This document shows positions 17,836 to 26,962 of a stretch of 64,000 nucleotides of DNA, piece by piece (position 1 is the first letter of the stretch; every line of letters starts with the position of its first letter). The position numbers were made by a program, and so were the translations under genes. This stretch comes from Verrucomicrobiaceae bacterium (GTDB lineage Bacteria; Verrucomicrobiota; Verrucomicrobiia; Verrucomicrobiales; Akkermansiaceae): positions 124,001-188,000 of the forward strand of contig JAIXOR010000021.1 in the NCBI GenBank assembly GCA_027486655.1, given 5' to 3'. Under the pieces are notes generated by a model. It did not search any database, was not told the origin of the DNA, and saw only the letters and a list, made by a program, of their open reading frames with translations.

Positions 17836-20576
17836 TCCGAGGCCCCGGCGAGGGCGGCGGCCGTTTTTTTGAGCAGCTCGTCCGTGCGGGAAGCGACGGC
17901 TTCGATGCCCGAATCCTGACCGAGCCTGAAGCCACCGAGCGCTTCCGCCAGATCCGCGATGATGGCACGCACTCCGGCGGGAGGATGAAGCTGGAGAACG
18001 GACATCACCTCCGGTTTCCCACCTTCGCCGGCGCGGCCGAGGAAGAGATGCAGGTCATCGGGGCTGAACTCGGCGTGGTTCACCGCCACCGTGTCCAAAG
18101 CCACGTTGTCGACGAAACGCAGCGGACTGCAGAGCGGTTTGCCGGTGGCGGCATCCCAGACGGTGAAGGCATGGATGCCCACATTCGGCGGATCCCAGAA
18201 GAAACTGCGGGTGAGCACCCGCCTGCCATCCGTGCACAATGAGGAAAGCAATACCGTGTCGGAACGCGAGTCCGCGGAAAACAAGGTGGACTCATCGATG
18301 AGCGGATGTTCCGGCGCGTCTTTCGCCAGGTTCCAAATCAGCGTGGTGAAAAACGCGGTTTGAACGACGATCGTGTCTTCATCGCGGAATCGTGCGTGGG
18401 CGATGGCCGCCGGAAACCTGCGCCTCCACGAAGGCGGCGAGCCGGGGCTGGCGGAATCGAAGAGCGCGAGCTCCGCGCCATCGACGATGCGGAGCTCGAG
18501 CGATCCGCGACGGTCGGCGATGATCGGTGCCGTGACCGGGTCCGACGGTTCATCCCAGGATTTGAGAAGCGACTTGTCGTTGGTTCGACCAAGGGCGGCC
18601 CCTGCCGGAACCGGTGCAGCGGGCGGACGTGAGAGCCGCCATGACGAACCACCGCCATCGTGGCGCAGGGTCACCCGGTCCGGAGCATCGATCGACATCC
18701 CCTCGACCATTCCAGGGGCATGGATCGGCCATGCGGGCGCCATGCCCTCGGTGAGTCCGGAAACGATCACCGATTGGTCCACCGCCGAGCTGGCGAAGCA
18801 AGCGCACGCCGGATCAAAAACCGCATGGATCACGGCTTGATCGTGGCGGTGAGTCGCCACGGTCCAGAGCTCTCCGTCCTCGACGGAGACATCCACTCGG
18901 TGGACGCAGGCGTCCCCACGGTTGGACAGTGTGACCAGGTGCTGCACGCCGGTGTCCGCAACTGCGGGAGAGAACCAGAGATCATGGAACGCCGCACCTT
19001 GCTCGTTCGGATGCCCGCCTCCGGCTTCGAGCGGGTTTCCGATGCGCCTGCCACGGGCCACATCCCAGATTTCCACAAACTGCGGCGCGCGCCAGGGCTG
19101 GCAAACGATGGCGGCAAAACGGCCATCGTCGCTGAGAACCGCGGCCGGGATGCCGGCGAGGTAGTTGTCGCCCGTGTATTCGATCCGGTGCCATGGACCG
19201 ACGGGCGAGCCCGCCTTGTCCCAGAAACGGAATGCGATGGGGCCTTCACCCGCTTCCGCAAGGCTGAGGACGGTGACGCGGCGCAAGCCATCCGCGCTTT
19301 GGGCGTGCCAGGTGGGTGAGACTTTCGCCGCCTCGAACGCAACCTTTTCCAGAGCAGTCGGAATCGGGCTGGCCACCTTGCGGACGGCGCGCACTTCGGG
19401 CAGCGTGTCGACCTTTTCCTGAAGCCAGAACGGCTGCTGCTGATAGAGTGTCCAGATCCGGTCCGCCGCGTCCGGATTCCCGGCACGGGCGGAGCGGGCG
19501 AGGAATGCCAATCCGGCACGCGCGGTCTTCGGGTCGGCGAGGCGGTTCACACCTTCCTGAAAATCCGAGGCAGCAAGGGCGGAGACCGCTTGCTTTCGGC
19601 CCGCCTCCGCATCCGCGCGGGCCGTGTCTGCGGCTTGTCGCTGGGTTTCGGCGAGCAGGCGCTGCGAGTCCGCCTCGATCCTTTGGGCATTGGCCTCGCG
19701 TCGTTGGGCCTCCGCTTCGTTTCGTTTCTCGTGGGCCCACCAGCCGAGCACGCCTGCCGTCCCGGCAAGCAACGCAAAGAGGGTGCTGAGTGTGGTGAGG
19801 ATGCGCGCCTTCCGTTTCGCTCGGAGCAACTGCCTTGCCTTGTCGCGTTGGGTGAGCTCGCCCAGCGGAAGGCCGAGTGCTCCGGCGATCACCTTGAGTT
19901 TTGCGAGTTCAAGCCGCTCGGCGTATTCACTCACCAAAAGGGACTTCTCGGCCCGGCCCAGGTTGCCCTGGGATTCGAGCCAATCCTGATAGGCCGCCGC
20001 TGTGGTCCAGCCTTGAACCGCCCGCCCGCCCGGCCGGCAGTCCGCGGCGATGGGCTCGGTGCGTCGCGACCAATCCACGCCTCCTCCATCCACCGGCACG
20101 CCGAAACGAAGCGGCTCGGGAAAGCACTCGGCGGCCGAGCCCAAACGGGCCGCCTTTTCGGGGTCGTCCGAGGCGTTCGGTTCGCCATCGATGATCAACG
20201 CGAGAATGCGCCCGCATTTTCCGAGTTCCTTGAAATGACGGATCTCATCGGCCACGAAGCGCGATTGCACCGCACGCGGGGAACAGATCACCACGAGCAG
20301 CCCGCTGTTTTCCAGGGCGCGTTCGATGTTGCTAGATAGATCCGCGTCCGCAGGCAGCTCCTCCTCATCCCGAAACACCGGATAGAGCGTCGCGGGCACG
20401 GCCTCGCCGCGGAGGTTCATCCGACCGACGAGGTCTGCGGGCACCTCATATCCTTCCACCGCCTCGTGCAGCCAGGTGGCCCACTTGCGGCCCATCTCAA
20501 GGTTGTCCGCGTGGCGATAGGAAATGAACATCGCATAACGCCGCGACATCGCGAGGGGGGAGGAATCGGAATTCAT
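17832..20576 (-). CDS. TIR-domain protein with membrane helix, coiled coil and WD40-like C-terminus
   Basis: 914 residues. The TIR domain (about 12-150) opens with YAMFISYRHADN, has LYPVFRDEEELPADADL and VICSPRAVQSRFVADEIRHF, where Glu111 is in the place of the NADase catalytic glutamate. A single membrane helix (about 258-280) is followed by an Ala/Glu/Arg coiled coil with heptad-like repeats (EAQRREANAQRIEADSQ), then some 500 residues of beta-rich repeats resembling degenerate WD40 blades. The architecture TIR-TM-coil-WD40 resembles membrane sensors of predicted bacterial immunity. Its stop overlaps that of the SLOG gene by 4 bp. Confidence 0.7.
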   Translation of the reverse strand: MNSDSSPLAMSRRYAMFISYRHADNLEMGRKWATWLHEAVEGYEVPADLVGRMNLRGEAVPATLYPVFRDEEELPADADLSSNIERALENSGLLVVICSPRAVQSRFVADEIRHFKELGKCGRILALIIDGEPNASDDPEKAARLGSAAECFPEPLRFGVPVDGGGVDWSRRTEPIAADCRPGGRAVQGWTTAAAYQDWLESQGNLGRAEKSLLVSEYAERLELAKLKVIAGALGLPLGELTQRDKARQLLRAKRKARILTTLSTLFALLAGTAGVLGWWAHEKRNEAEAQRREANAQRIEADSQRLLAETQRQAADTARADAEAGRKQAVSALAASDFQEGVNRLADPKTARAGLAFLARSARAGNPDAADRIWTLYQQQPFWLQEKVDTLPEVRAVRKVASPIPTALEKVAFEAAKVSPTWHAQSADGLRRVTVLSLAEAGEGPIAFRFWDKAGSPVGPWHRIEYTGDNYLAGIPAAVLSDDGRFAAIVCQPWRAPQFVEIWDVARGRRIGNPLEAGGGHPNEQGAAFHDLWFSPAVADTGVQHLVTLSNRGDACVHRVDVSVEDGELWTVATHRHDQAVIHAVFDPACACFASSAVDQSVIVSGLTEGMAPAWPIHAPGMVEGMSIDAPDRVTLRHDGGGSSWRLSRPPAAPVPAGAALGRTNDKSLLKSWDEPSDPVTAPIIADRRGSLELRIVDGAELALFDSASPGSPPSWRRRFPAAIAHARFRDEDTIVVQTAFFTTLIWNLAKDAPEHPLIDESTLFSADSRSDTVLLSSLCTDGRRVLTRSFFWDPPNVGIHAFTVWDAATGKPLCSPLRFVDNVALDTVAVNHAEFSPDDLHLFLGRAGEGGKPEVMSVLQLHPPAGVRAIIADLAEALGGFRLGQDSGIEAVASRTDELLKKTAAALAGASD

Positions 20577-20703
20577 GGAACCGGCGGAACCCTAGCGACA
20601 CGGCAAGGGCGGACTCAACCGCAAAGCAGCAGCCCGTCCACCAGCGGGGTTGACCGCAGCCATTGACCTTGACGCGGAGGTCCGTGCGTGGATCTTGATC
20701 TAC

Positions 20704-21081
20704 GTGCGCGCTTTCTGGGCATTTCTGGCCATGATCTGCGTCGGGATCTCCCTCCCGGCGGGAATCACCCATGCCCGCGTCTGCCTGCTGGAGGAAACCA
20801 TCGTCCAGGCACAACCCGGCGACGACTGCTGCGAGGCATGCGAAAAGAAAAGCACACCCCATCCGCCCTGCTGCGTCGAGATATCACCTCTGCCGGACTC
20901 CTCCGCGCCAGTTCCCTGTTTCCACTGTCCTCCTGCCAGATTGTTCGAGATTCCCTCATTCCTTGAGGACGAGCTGCCACCGGACCTCGTGCCACCTCCA
21001 TCGGTGGTGAAACAGACGCATCCCGCGGGCACGGGCCCACCCGGGGCCCACCGAGCCGAGTGGGGAGTCTGGAGACTGTGA
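20704..21081 (+). CDS. Small exported Cys-rich protein at the head of an efflux operon
   Basis: About 125 residues. The start is unclear: the frame opens at a TTG (20650), TTG 20695 follows a GGAGG at 20676-20680, and GTG 20704 or ATG 20731 would give a clean signal peptide (AFLAMICVGISLPAGITHA). I chose 20704. The mature part has clustered cysteines (DDCCEACEKK, PPCCVE, CFHCPP), a pattern suited to metal binding or disulphides, then a Pro-rich tail. It lies about 150 bp upstream of the HlyD gene on the same strand. No family is recognised; a periplasmic metal-binding role is a guess from composition and context. Confidence 0.4.
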   Translation: MRAFWAFLAMICVGISLPAGITHARVCLLEETIVQAQPGDDCCEACEKKSTPHPPCCVEISPLPDSSAPVPCFHCPPARLFEIPSFLEDELPPDLVPPPSVVKQTHPAGTGPPGAHRAEWGVWRL

Positions 21082-21230
21082 AGAACGGATCATCGTCCGC
21101 ATCGTGACCCGCGCCTGTGGCGAGGGTCTGCCCCGCCCATGCTTCATGGGCTTGTGACGTTCCTCCGTTTTGCCGTCTTGTGAAATCCACTCCCTCGCTT
21201 CATTCCCTCAGCCAAGCCACACCCGGCCCC

Positions 21231-22568
21231 ATGGTCCGCCGGAGAGCCCCCGCGTGGATCCTTCCGCTCCTCGTCGCGTTTGGTTTCATCCTGTTGTTTC
21301 TGATCCTGTTCCGGGACAGGCTCTTGCCGGCCCCGCGCTTCGAGGTGGTTCCCGTCAAGGTCACCCGCCAGGAATCCGCAGCGCCGGAGGCTCAATCCGC
21401 TGGCTCGGCCGCTGGCGGCAAAGTGCTTTTCCAAGCCAGCGGCTGGATCGAAGCAGACCCACTGCCCTGGCGCGCCACCGCCCTCACCGACGGAGTGATC
21501 GCCGCCGTGCACGTCCTCGAGGGCCAGACGGTCGAAAAGGGCGACTTGCTGGCCACCCTCATCGATGACGATGCCCGCCTCGCTCTTGAAGCCGCCAGGG
21601 AAAACCACAGGAAACTCGACGCCGCCCGCCAGACACACCTCGCCTCCATCGCCACCGCACGCCGCAAACACGAAGCCAGCTGCGCCGCAGCCAGTGCCAC
21701 CATCACCCTCCAGGAGGAGGCCACCGACCAGCATCAGCGCTTCACGCGGCTGCGCGGCGGATCGATTCCCGAATCCGAAGTGGTCTCCGCACGTCTGCGG
21801 GTCGATCGCGAACGTCTGCTGCGCCTTGCCGCCGAGGCGGAGCAAAACGCCGCCCTTGCCGAAATCACGAGGCTTGAGACGGAGAACCGGGTGCGCGATG
21901 CCGAAGCCGAAGCCGCAGCCATCGTGGTGAAACAGGCGGAGCTCGACCTGGAACGCACACGCATCGTCGCCCCCGTGGCAGGCCGGATCCTCCGGCTGCT
22001 TGCCGCGCCCGGACAGAAGAAGCGTCTTGATATGGACGATCCGGACAGCGCCACCGTGGCCATCATCTATCAACCCGAGAAGCTTCAAGTGCGGGTGGAT
22101 GTCCCGCTCGCGGATGCCGCCGGGCTCGCCCCCGGCCAGTCCGCCCGCATTCATTGCAGCCTGCTCCCGGACCGGGTTTTCCGCGGCGAAGTCACCCGCA
22201 CCGGCGGGGAGGCGGACATCCAGCGCAACACACTCCAGGCCAAGGTCCGCCTCCTGGATCCGATCCCCGAACTCAGGCCGGACATGCTTTGCCGCGTCGA
22301 ATTCACCGCCAGGCCCGCAAAAGGCGGAGCCCCCCAATCCGGCGGGGTCTCGTTGTGGATTCCGGATTCCGCCGTGAACGAAGGAACCGTCTGGGTCTGC
22401 GATCCGGAGTCGAAGCGGGTCCGGCGGCGTCCGGTGCAGATCGGCACCGGACTGCTGGATGGCCACCGCCAGATCCTCGCAGGACTGCTTCCCGGCGAAC
22501 ACGTCGTCCTCGCCGCCAGAAACCTCCGCGATGGCCAGCGGATCCGCCCGAACCCATCCCATCCATGA
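21231..22568 (+). CDS. HlyD/RND-type membrane fusion protein
   Basis: 445 residues from ATG 21231; the frame is open from 21117, but the membrane helix directly after this ATG (ILPLLVAFGFILLFLILF) supports it. Next comes a biotinyl-lipoyl-like half (ALTDGVIAAVHVLEGQTVEKGDLLATL), a long Ala/Glu/Arg coiled coil (about 125-240), the second lipoyl half (LERTRIVAPVAGRILRLLAAPG) and beta-barrel segments. These adaptors connect an inner-membrane pump to the periplasm or an outer-membrane channel. Its stop overlaps the start of the ATPase gene (ATGA), so the pump is MacAB-like: adaptor, ATPase, FtsX permeases. No TolC-type channel is encoded nearby. Confidence 0.85.
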   Translation: MVRRRAPAWILPLLVAFGFILLFLILFRDRLLPAPRFEVVPVKVTRQESAAPEAQSAGSAAGGKVLFQASGWIEADPLPWRATALTDGVIAAVHVLEGQTVEKGDLLATLIDDDARLALEAARENHRKLDAARQTHLASIATARRKHEASCAAASATITLQEEATDQHQRFTRLRGGSIPESEVVSARLRVDRERLLRLAAEAEQNAALAEITRLETENRVRDAEAEAAAIVVKQAELDLERTRIVAPVAGRILRLLAAPGQKKRLDMDDPDSATVAIIYQPEKLQVRVDVPLADAAGLAPGQSARIHCSLLPDRVFRGEVTRTGGEADIQRNTLQAKVRLLDPIPELRPDMLCRVEFTARPAKGGAPQSGGVSLWIPDSAVNEGTVWVCDPESKRVRRRPVQIGTGLLDGHRQILAGLLPGEHVVLAARNLRDGQRIRPNPSHP

Positions 22569-23248
22569 GCCCGCCCATGATCCAATGCCGCAGCCTCACC
22601 AAGAGCTACCGCAAGGGAAACACCCTCGTCACTCCGCTCGAAGCCCTCGATCTCGACGTGCCGAAGGGCGAGTTCCTCGCGCTGATGGGGCCTTCCGGCT
22701 CCGGCAAGACAACCCTGCTCAATCTCCTTTCCGGCATCGACAGCCCGAGCGCGGGATCCCTCGTCATCGCCGGAGCGGACATCTCCACTCTGGGCCGCCG
22801 GGATCTCACCCGCTGGCGCGCCGCACACGTCGGCTACATCTTCCAGCTCTATCACCTGATCCCCGTTCTAACCGCTTTCGAAAACGTGGAACTGCCGCTG
22901 CTCCTCTCGCCACTCTCGAAATCCGAACGCAGGGAACGCGTCGAAACCGCTCTCGCCCTTACCGGCCTGGCCGACCGCATGCACCACACCCCGGCGGAGC
23001 TCTCGGGCGGACAGGAACAACGGGTCGCCATCGCCCGCGCCATCGTCGCCGATCCGCCGCTGCTGGTGGCCGATGAACCGACCGGCGACCTCGACCGCGA
23101 ATCCGCCACCCGCATTCTCGATCTGCTCCGCCAGCTTGCCGCCGAGTTTGGCAAAACCATCGTCATGGTCACTCACGACGCCAAGGCCGCCGCCGTGGCG
23201 GACCGCACGCTTCATTTGGAAAAGGGCAAGCTCCTCGAAAACCCATAA
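22565..23248 (+). CDS. ABC transporter ATP-binding protein, MacB/LolD type
   Basis: 227 residues from ATG 22565; another ATG (22577) is possible. Walker A is [16 protein letters not shown], the ABC signature is [14 protein letters not shown], Walker B is [12 protein letters not shown], and the H-loop is VTHDAKAA. The Q-loop lies in [10 protein letters not shown]. Sequence and size are those of the LolD/MacB/FtsE group, which powers mechanotransmission pumps with FtsX-like permeases. It overlaps the adaptor gene by 4 bp and is followed 3 bp later by the first permease, so a single transcript is very likely. Confidence 0.92.
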   Translation: MSPPMIQCRSLTKSYRKGNTLVTPLEALDLDVPKGEFLALMGPSGSGKTTLLNLLSGIDSPSAGSLVIAGADISTLGRRDLTRWRAAHVGYIFQLYHLIPVLTAFENVELPLLLSPLSKSERRERVETALALTGLADRMHHTPAELSGGQEQRVAIARAIVADPPLLVADEPTGDLDRESATRILDLLRQLAAEFGKTIVMVTHDAKAAAVADRTLHLEKGKLLENP

Positions 23249-23251
23249 GCC

Positions 23252-24400
23252 ATGAATCCGGCCATCAACCTGCTCCGGCTTTCCTGGATCCAGCTCACGC
23301 GCCACCGCGTGCGCTCTCTGCTCACACTCCTCGGCGTCGCCTCCGGCATGTTTCTCTTCACCGCGGTGGAGACCCTTCAGCGTTCGTTGGCACGGGTAAC
23401 CGAAAGCAGCGCCGCAGACACCACCCTCGTGGTCTATCGGCAGAACCGGTTCTGTCCTTCGGCCAGTCGACTGCCTGAGCATTACGCCGATGAAATCCGC
23501 CGCATGGCCGGCGTGCGCGAAGTGGTGCCCGTCCAGATCGTCGTCAACAACTGCGGGGCCTCGCTCGATGTCGTCACGTTCCGTGGTGTACCGGACGACC
23601 TGCTCACCCGCTTCGCGCCGGAAATCCGGATCGTCCAGGGCAGTCTGGAAGCCTGGCAGAAACGTGACGACGGAGCCTTGCTGGGCGAAGTCTTCGCCCG
23701 CCGGCGCGGACTTTCCCCCGGCGACCGTTTTTCCGCCGCCGGAGTGGCGATCACGGTGGCCGGCATCTTGAGTTCACCCTTTCCGCAGGACAACAACGTG
23801 GCCTACGTGAAGCTTCCCTTCCTCCAGCAAGCGTCGCGCGCGGGATTGGGAGTGGTCACGCAGTTCAACGTGCGCGTCACCGGCAGCGAGCACCTCGAAA
23901 GCGTCGCCGCGGCGATCGACGAACGATTCCGCAGCAGTCCGGAGCCCACCGACACCCGCCCGGAGAAAGCCTTCTTCGCGGAAACCGCCGCGGAGCTCAT
24001 CGAGCTCATCCGCTTCACCCGCTGGCTCGGTGTGGCAGCCGTCATCGCCGTGGGCGGATTGGTCGCCAACTCCCTCCTTCTCGTCGTGCGCGGGCGCGTT
24101 CGTGAAAACGCCGTGCTGCGCACCCTCGGCTACCCGGGCCGCGCCATCGCCTGGCTCGTTCTCGGCGAGGGCGGCATGCTCGGCCTCGCCGGTGGCATTG
24201 CCGGCACACTGCTGGCCACCCTGTTCCTGCGCTGGCAGAGCTTCACCCTCGGCAACGAGGGGCAAACGCTCTCGATCCAACCGGATGCCGCGGTGGTCGC
24301 GACCGGGGTGGGCGCGGCACTTCTGTTAGGCATCCTCGCCTCCCTGTGGCCCGCCGCCCGGGCGATGACCCAGCCGATCGTCGGCAACCTCCGCCACTGA
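23252..24400 (+). CDS. FtsX/MacB-type ABC transporter permease (first)
   Basis: 382 residues. One membrane helix near the N-terminus (VRSLLTLLGVASGMFLFTAVETLQ), a periplasmic domain of about 220 residues, then three helices at the C-terminus (about 260-280, 305-330, 350-370), the classic MacB/FtsX topology. It contains two Cys in the periplasmic domain (NRFCPS, NNCGAS). It pairs with the second permease one base downstream to make the membrane part of the pump. The substrate cannot be read from the sequence. Confidence 0.88.
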   Translation: MNPAINLLRLSWIQLTRHRVRSLLTLLGVASGMFLFTAVETLQRSLARVTESSAADTTLVVYRQNRFCPSASRLPEHYADEIRRMAGVREVVPVQIVVNNCGASLDVVTFRGVPDDLLTRFAPEIRIVQGSLEAWQKRDDGALLGEVFARRRGLSPGDRFSAAGVAITVAGILSSPFPQDNNVAYVKLPFLQQASRAGLGVVTQFNVRVTGSEHLESVAAAIDERFRSSPEPTDTRPEKAFFAETAAELIELIRFTRWLGVAAVIAVGGLVANSLLLVVRGRVRENAVLRTLGYPGRAIAWLVLGEGGMLGLAGGIAGTLLATLFLRWQSFTLGNEGQTLSIQPDAAVVATGVGAALLLGILASLWPAARAMTQPIVGNLRH

Positions 24401-24401
24401 C

Positions 24402-25553
24402 ATGCTGCCCTTTTCCCATGCCATCCGGAACCTGTTCCGCTCCCCGGTGCGCTTGCTGCAAACCATCGGCGGAAGCGCGCTGGTGGTGCTGCTGGTGATG
24501 GCCGCCGTGGCCATCGAGGAAGGCATGACCCGGGTGCTTTCCGCCTCCGGATCGCCGCACAATGTGATCCTCCTCGGCGCGGGTTCGGAGGAAAGCATCC
24601 AACGCAGCGAAGTGCCGGAGAAAACCGTGGAAATCGCCTCGTCCGGCATTCCCGGCATCTCGGAGGCCCTCGGCGTGCGGGCGGTTTCCGGGGAGATCCA
24701 TTTCATGAACTTCCTCTCACTGCCGGACGGCAGGCGCGGACAAGCGGTGCTGCGTGGTTTCACCCCGGAGGCCCTCCACGTCCATCCCGGATTGCGGATG
24801 CTCCACGGCGCGCTGCCAGCTTCCGGCGAAGTCATGGCCGGTCGCCTGGCATGGAGGAAACTCGGTTGGAACGAATCCGATCTCCGCCCGGGCGCGGATC
24901 TGATCCTCGACGGCATCCCGCTTCGCATCTCAGGCACCTTCGCCGCTCCGGGAACGGTTCTCGAGTCGGAAATCTGGGCCCCGCTCGGCGACCTCCGCAC
25001 CATCGCCAAACGGGACAGCCTGTCGTGCGTGGTCATCCGGCTGGACGATCCCGCGGATTTCTCCGAGGCCGACCTTTTCGCCAAACAACGGCTCGATCTC
25101 GAGCTCAGCGCCATGAGGGAAAGTGACTACTACGCGCGCCTCGCCCAGTTCTTCAAACCACTGCGGACCATGACCTGGATCACCGCCGCACTGATCGCCG
25201 CCGGTGCCCTCTTCGGCGGGGTGAACACGCTTTACGCCGCATTCGCCCCGCGTGTGCGCGAGATGGCCACACTCCAGGCCATCGGCTTCGGCCGGGGCGC
25301 GCTGCTCTTCAGCTTGATCCAGGAAAGCACGCTGGCCTGCCTCACCGGCACCCTGCTGGCCTCCGCCACAGCGCTCGTCCTCCTGGATGGCATCCACGTT
25401 CCTTTCTCCATCGGCGCGTTCTCACTGGAGATCGGGCCGCGCGCCGCCACCGCCGGTCTCGCCACCGGGACGCTGCTCGGGTTGTTAGGTGCGCTGCCTC
25501 CGGCGATCCGCTGCCTCAAGCCCTCGCTTCCATCCGCTCTCCGCATGTCCTGA
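24402..25553 (+). CDS. FtsX/MacB-type ABC transporter permease (second)
   Basis: 383 residues with the same topology as the first permease: a helix at about 20-40 (GGSALVVLLVMAAVAIEEGM), a periplasmic domain, and three C-terminal helices (MTWITAALIAAGALFGGVN, the segment around SLIQESTLACLTGTLLASA, and TAGLATGTLLGLLGALPP). Two different permeases with one ATPase suggest a heterodimeric pump, as in Lol-type or antimicrobial-peptide export systems. It begins one base after the first permease's stop and is followed by a lipoprotein gene 25 bp downstream. Confidence 0.88.
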   Translation: MLPFSHAIRNLFRSPVRLLQTIGGSALVVLLVMAAVAIEEGMTRVLSASGSPHNVILLGAGSEESIQRSEVPEKTVEIASSGIPGISEALGVRAVSGEIHFMNFLSLPDGRRGQAVLRGFTPEALHVHPGLRMLHGALPASGEVMAGRLAWRKLGWNESDLRPGADLILDGIPLRISGTFAAPGTVLESEIWAPLGDLRTIAKRDSLSCVVIRLDDPADFSEADLFAKQRLDLELSAMRESDYYARLAQFFKPLRTMTWITAALIAAGALFGGVNTLYAAFAPRVREMATLQAIGFGRGALLFSLIQESTLACLTGTLLASATALVLLDGIHVPFSIGAFSLEIGPRAATAGLATGTLLGLLGALPPAIRCLKPSLPSALRMS

Positions 25554-25578
25554 AAACCCCATCCCCAACCTAACATCC

Positions 25579-26118
25579 ATGAAAACCACCAGCCTGCTCG
25601 CCGCCATCGCACTCCTCGCTTCCTGTGGCAAACCGGACCGCCCCGCCAAAACCGCGGAAGCCACTCCCAAGGGCCCCGGCCCCGAACTTTCCGCCGTGCT
25701 TGCCACCACTCCCGAGGGCGAGGCGCGGTCGATCGCCGCCGTCCGCTCGCAATTGAAACCCGGAGACACGGTCACCTTGACCGGGCGGATCATGGGCGCG
25801 GACAACCCGTTTGTGGAGGGACGCGCCGTGTTCATCCTAGGCGATCCCACCGTGCTCACCGCATGCAGTGACAAACCCGGCGACTCATGCGAGACGCCCT
25901 GGGACACCTGCTGCGACACCCCCGAGGACAAGAAACGCGCCACCGCCACCATCCAGATTCTCGGCAAGGACGGCCGCGTGCTCAAGGAACCCGTGGAAGG
26001 CGTCTCCGGCATCGCGAAGCTCGCCACCGTCAAGGTCAGCGGCACCGTGGCCCAGGGATCATCAGCCGATCTCCTGCTGGTCAACGCCTCTGCTATCCAG
26101 GCCGTCTCCGCGAAGTGA
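25579..26118 (+). CDS. Lipoprotein with a cysteine cluster, end of the efflux operon
   Basis: 179 residues from ATG 25579. The signal peptide ends in a lipobox (ALLASC), so Cys15 or thereabouts should be lipidated. The body has an OB-fold feel (LKPGDTVTLTGRIMG, VKVSGTVAQGSS) and a striking cluster at about 95-113 (LTACSDKPGDSCETPWDTCC), with four cysteines in 17 residues. This could bind a metal ion such as copper or zinc. It follows the second permease closely and faces the same way, so it is probably the extracytoplasmic accessory of the pump. I know no named family. Confidence 0.6.
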   Translation: MKTTSLLAAIALLASCGKPDRPAKTAEATPKGPGPELSAVLATTPEGEARSIAAVRSQLKPGDTVTLTGRIMGADNPFVEGRAVFILGDPTVLTACSDKPGDSCETPWDTCCDTPEDKKRATATIQILGKDGRVLKEPVEGVSGIAKLATVKVSGTVAQGSSADLLLVNASAIQAVSAK

Positions 26119-26138
26119 GCGGAGGCCGCCGCGCCCGC

Positions 26139-26912
26139 TCATTGTGCGGGAATCTCCGCGGCGGGCTGATCGAAGGGTTGGATCTCCAGCGGCGCATTTC
26201 CGGAAACCGGCTTGGCCACCGGAGGTGCGGGCTCATCCGCCGGGGCATCGGCGGGTTTTCCATCCGCCGCAGGTGCCGGAGCGGCTCCGGGGGCGGGCGT
26301 GGCCGGCGCGGTGGTGGCGGGCTTGGCCGCGCCGGGCGGAAGAACCGGTAGCAGCGGCTGCACCGGTTCGCCATCCAAGCGCAGCGCCTGATAGAGAAGG
26401 TTGTAGTTGTGGCGGAGCGCGGCGGGGAAGGAAACCCGGCCGGCTTCCACGATGTTCTCACGCAGGAGCTTGGCGGATAGATCCGCGACCAGATCCGTGC
26501 CGATCTGCACGGCGCGGTCCCCCCCCGTGAGTTGGCGTCCGGCCTCGTTGGTGCCCAGGATCACATCGCTGGCAATCGACCGCCCTTGGATGGCGATGTT
26601 GGACTTCGCTCCGGTGACCACCCCTAGCGGGCTCACGGTAATCTCCAGCATCGCATGGTCATCCGAGGATAAGAGGCCGCGCACGTGGTCGATGCGCACG
26701 GAAATGAAGATGCCCCCCTCGGGCGTCGGGCTGATCTCCGGTTTGTAGGTGCGGTACACCGAACCGGACAAAGGATACTCGGCGGTTTGTTTGTCGCGCT
26801 TGCGCCAGCCGCCCAGACTTTTGCCGAAGGCCTCCTCATCCACCTTGATCTCGGCGGCGGCGTTCACCACGAAGGCAAGGCTGGCGGCAATGGCGAGGAA
26901 AACGGTCTTCAT
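26139..26912 (-). CDS. Secreted protein of unknown function with Pro/Ala-rich tail
   Basis: 257 residues with a clear signal peptide (VFLAIAASLAFVVNAAA). The first 165 mature residues look folded, with alternating beta strands (GGIFISVRIDHVRGLL, AMLEITVSPLGVVTGAK). The last 75 are low-complexity Ala/Pro (about 195-245), a typical periplasmic linker or extension. It converges with the lipoprotein gene and is followed, on the same strand, by a DUF1232 gene upstream at 27355 with 50 bp between. No family is recognised. Confidence 0.55.
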   Translation of the reverse strand: MKTVFLAIAASLAFVVNAAAEIKVDEEAFGKSLGGWRKRDKQTAEYPLSGSVYRTYKPEISPTPEGGIFISVRIDHVRGLLSSDDHAMLEITVSPLGVVTGAKSNIAIQGRSIASDVILGTNEAGRQLTGGDRAVQIGTDLVADLSAKLLRENIVEAGRVSFPAALRHNYNLLYQALRLDGEPVQPLLPVLPPGAAKPATTAPATPAPGAAPAPAADGKPADAPADEPAPPVAKPVSGNAPLEIQPFDQPAAEIPAQ

Positions 26913-26962
26913 GGCGAATGGGATGGGGGTTCCCGCGCGGTGATACTCCGGCAGGCGGGGAT

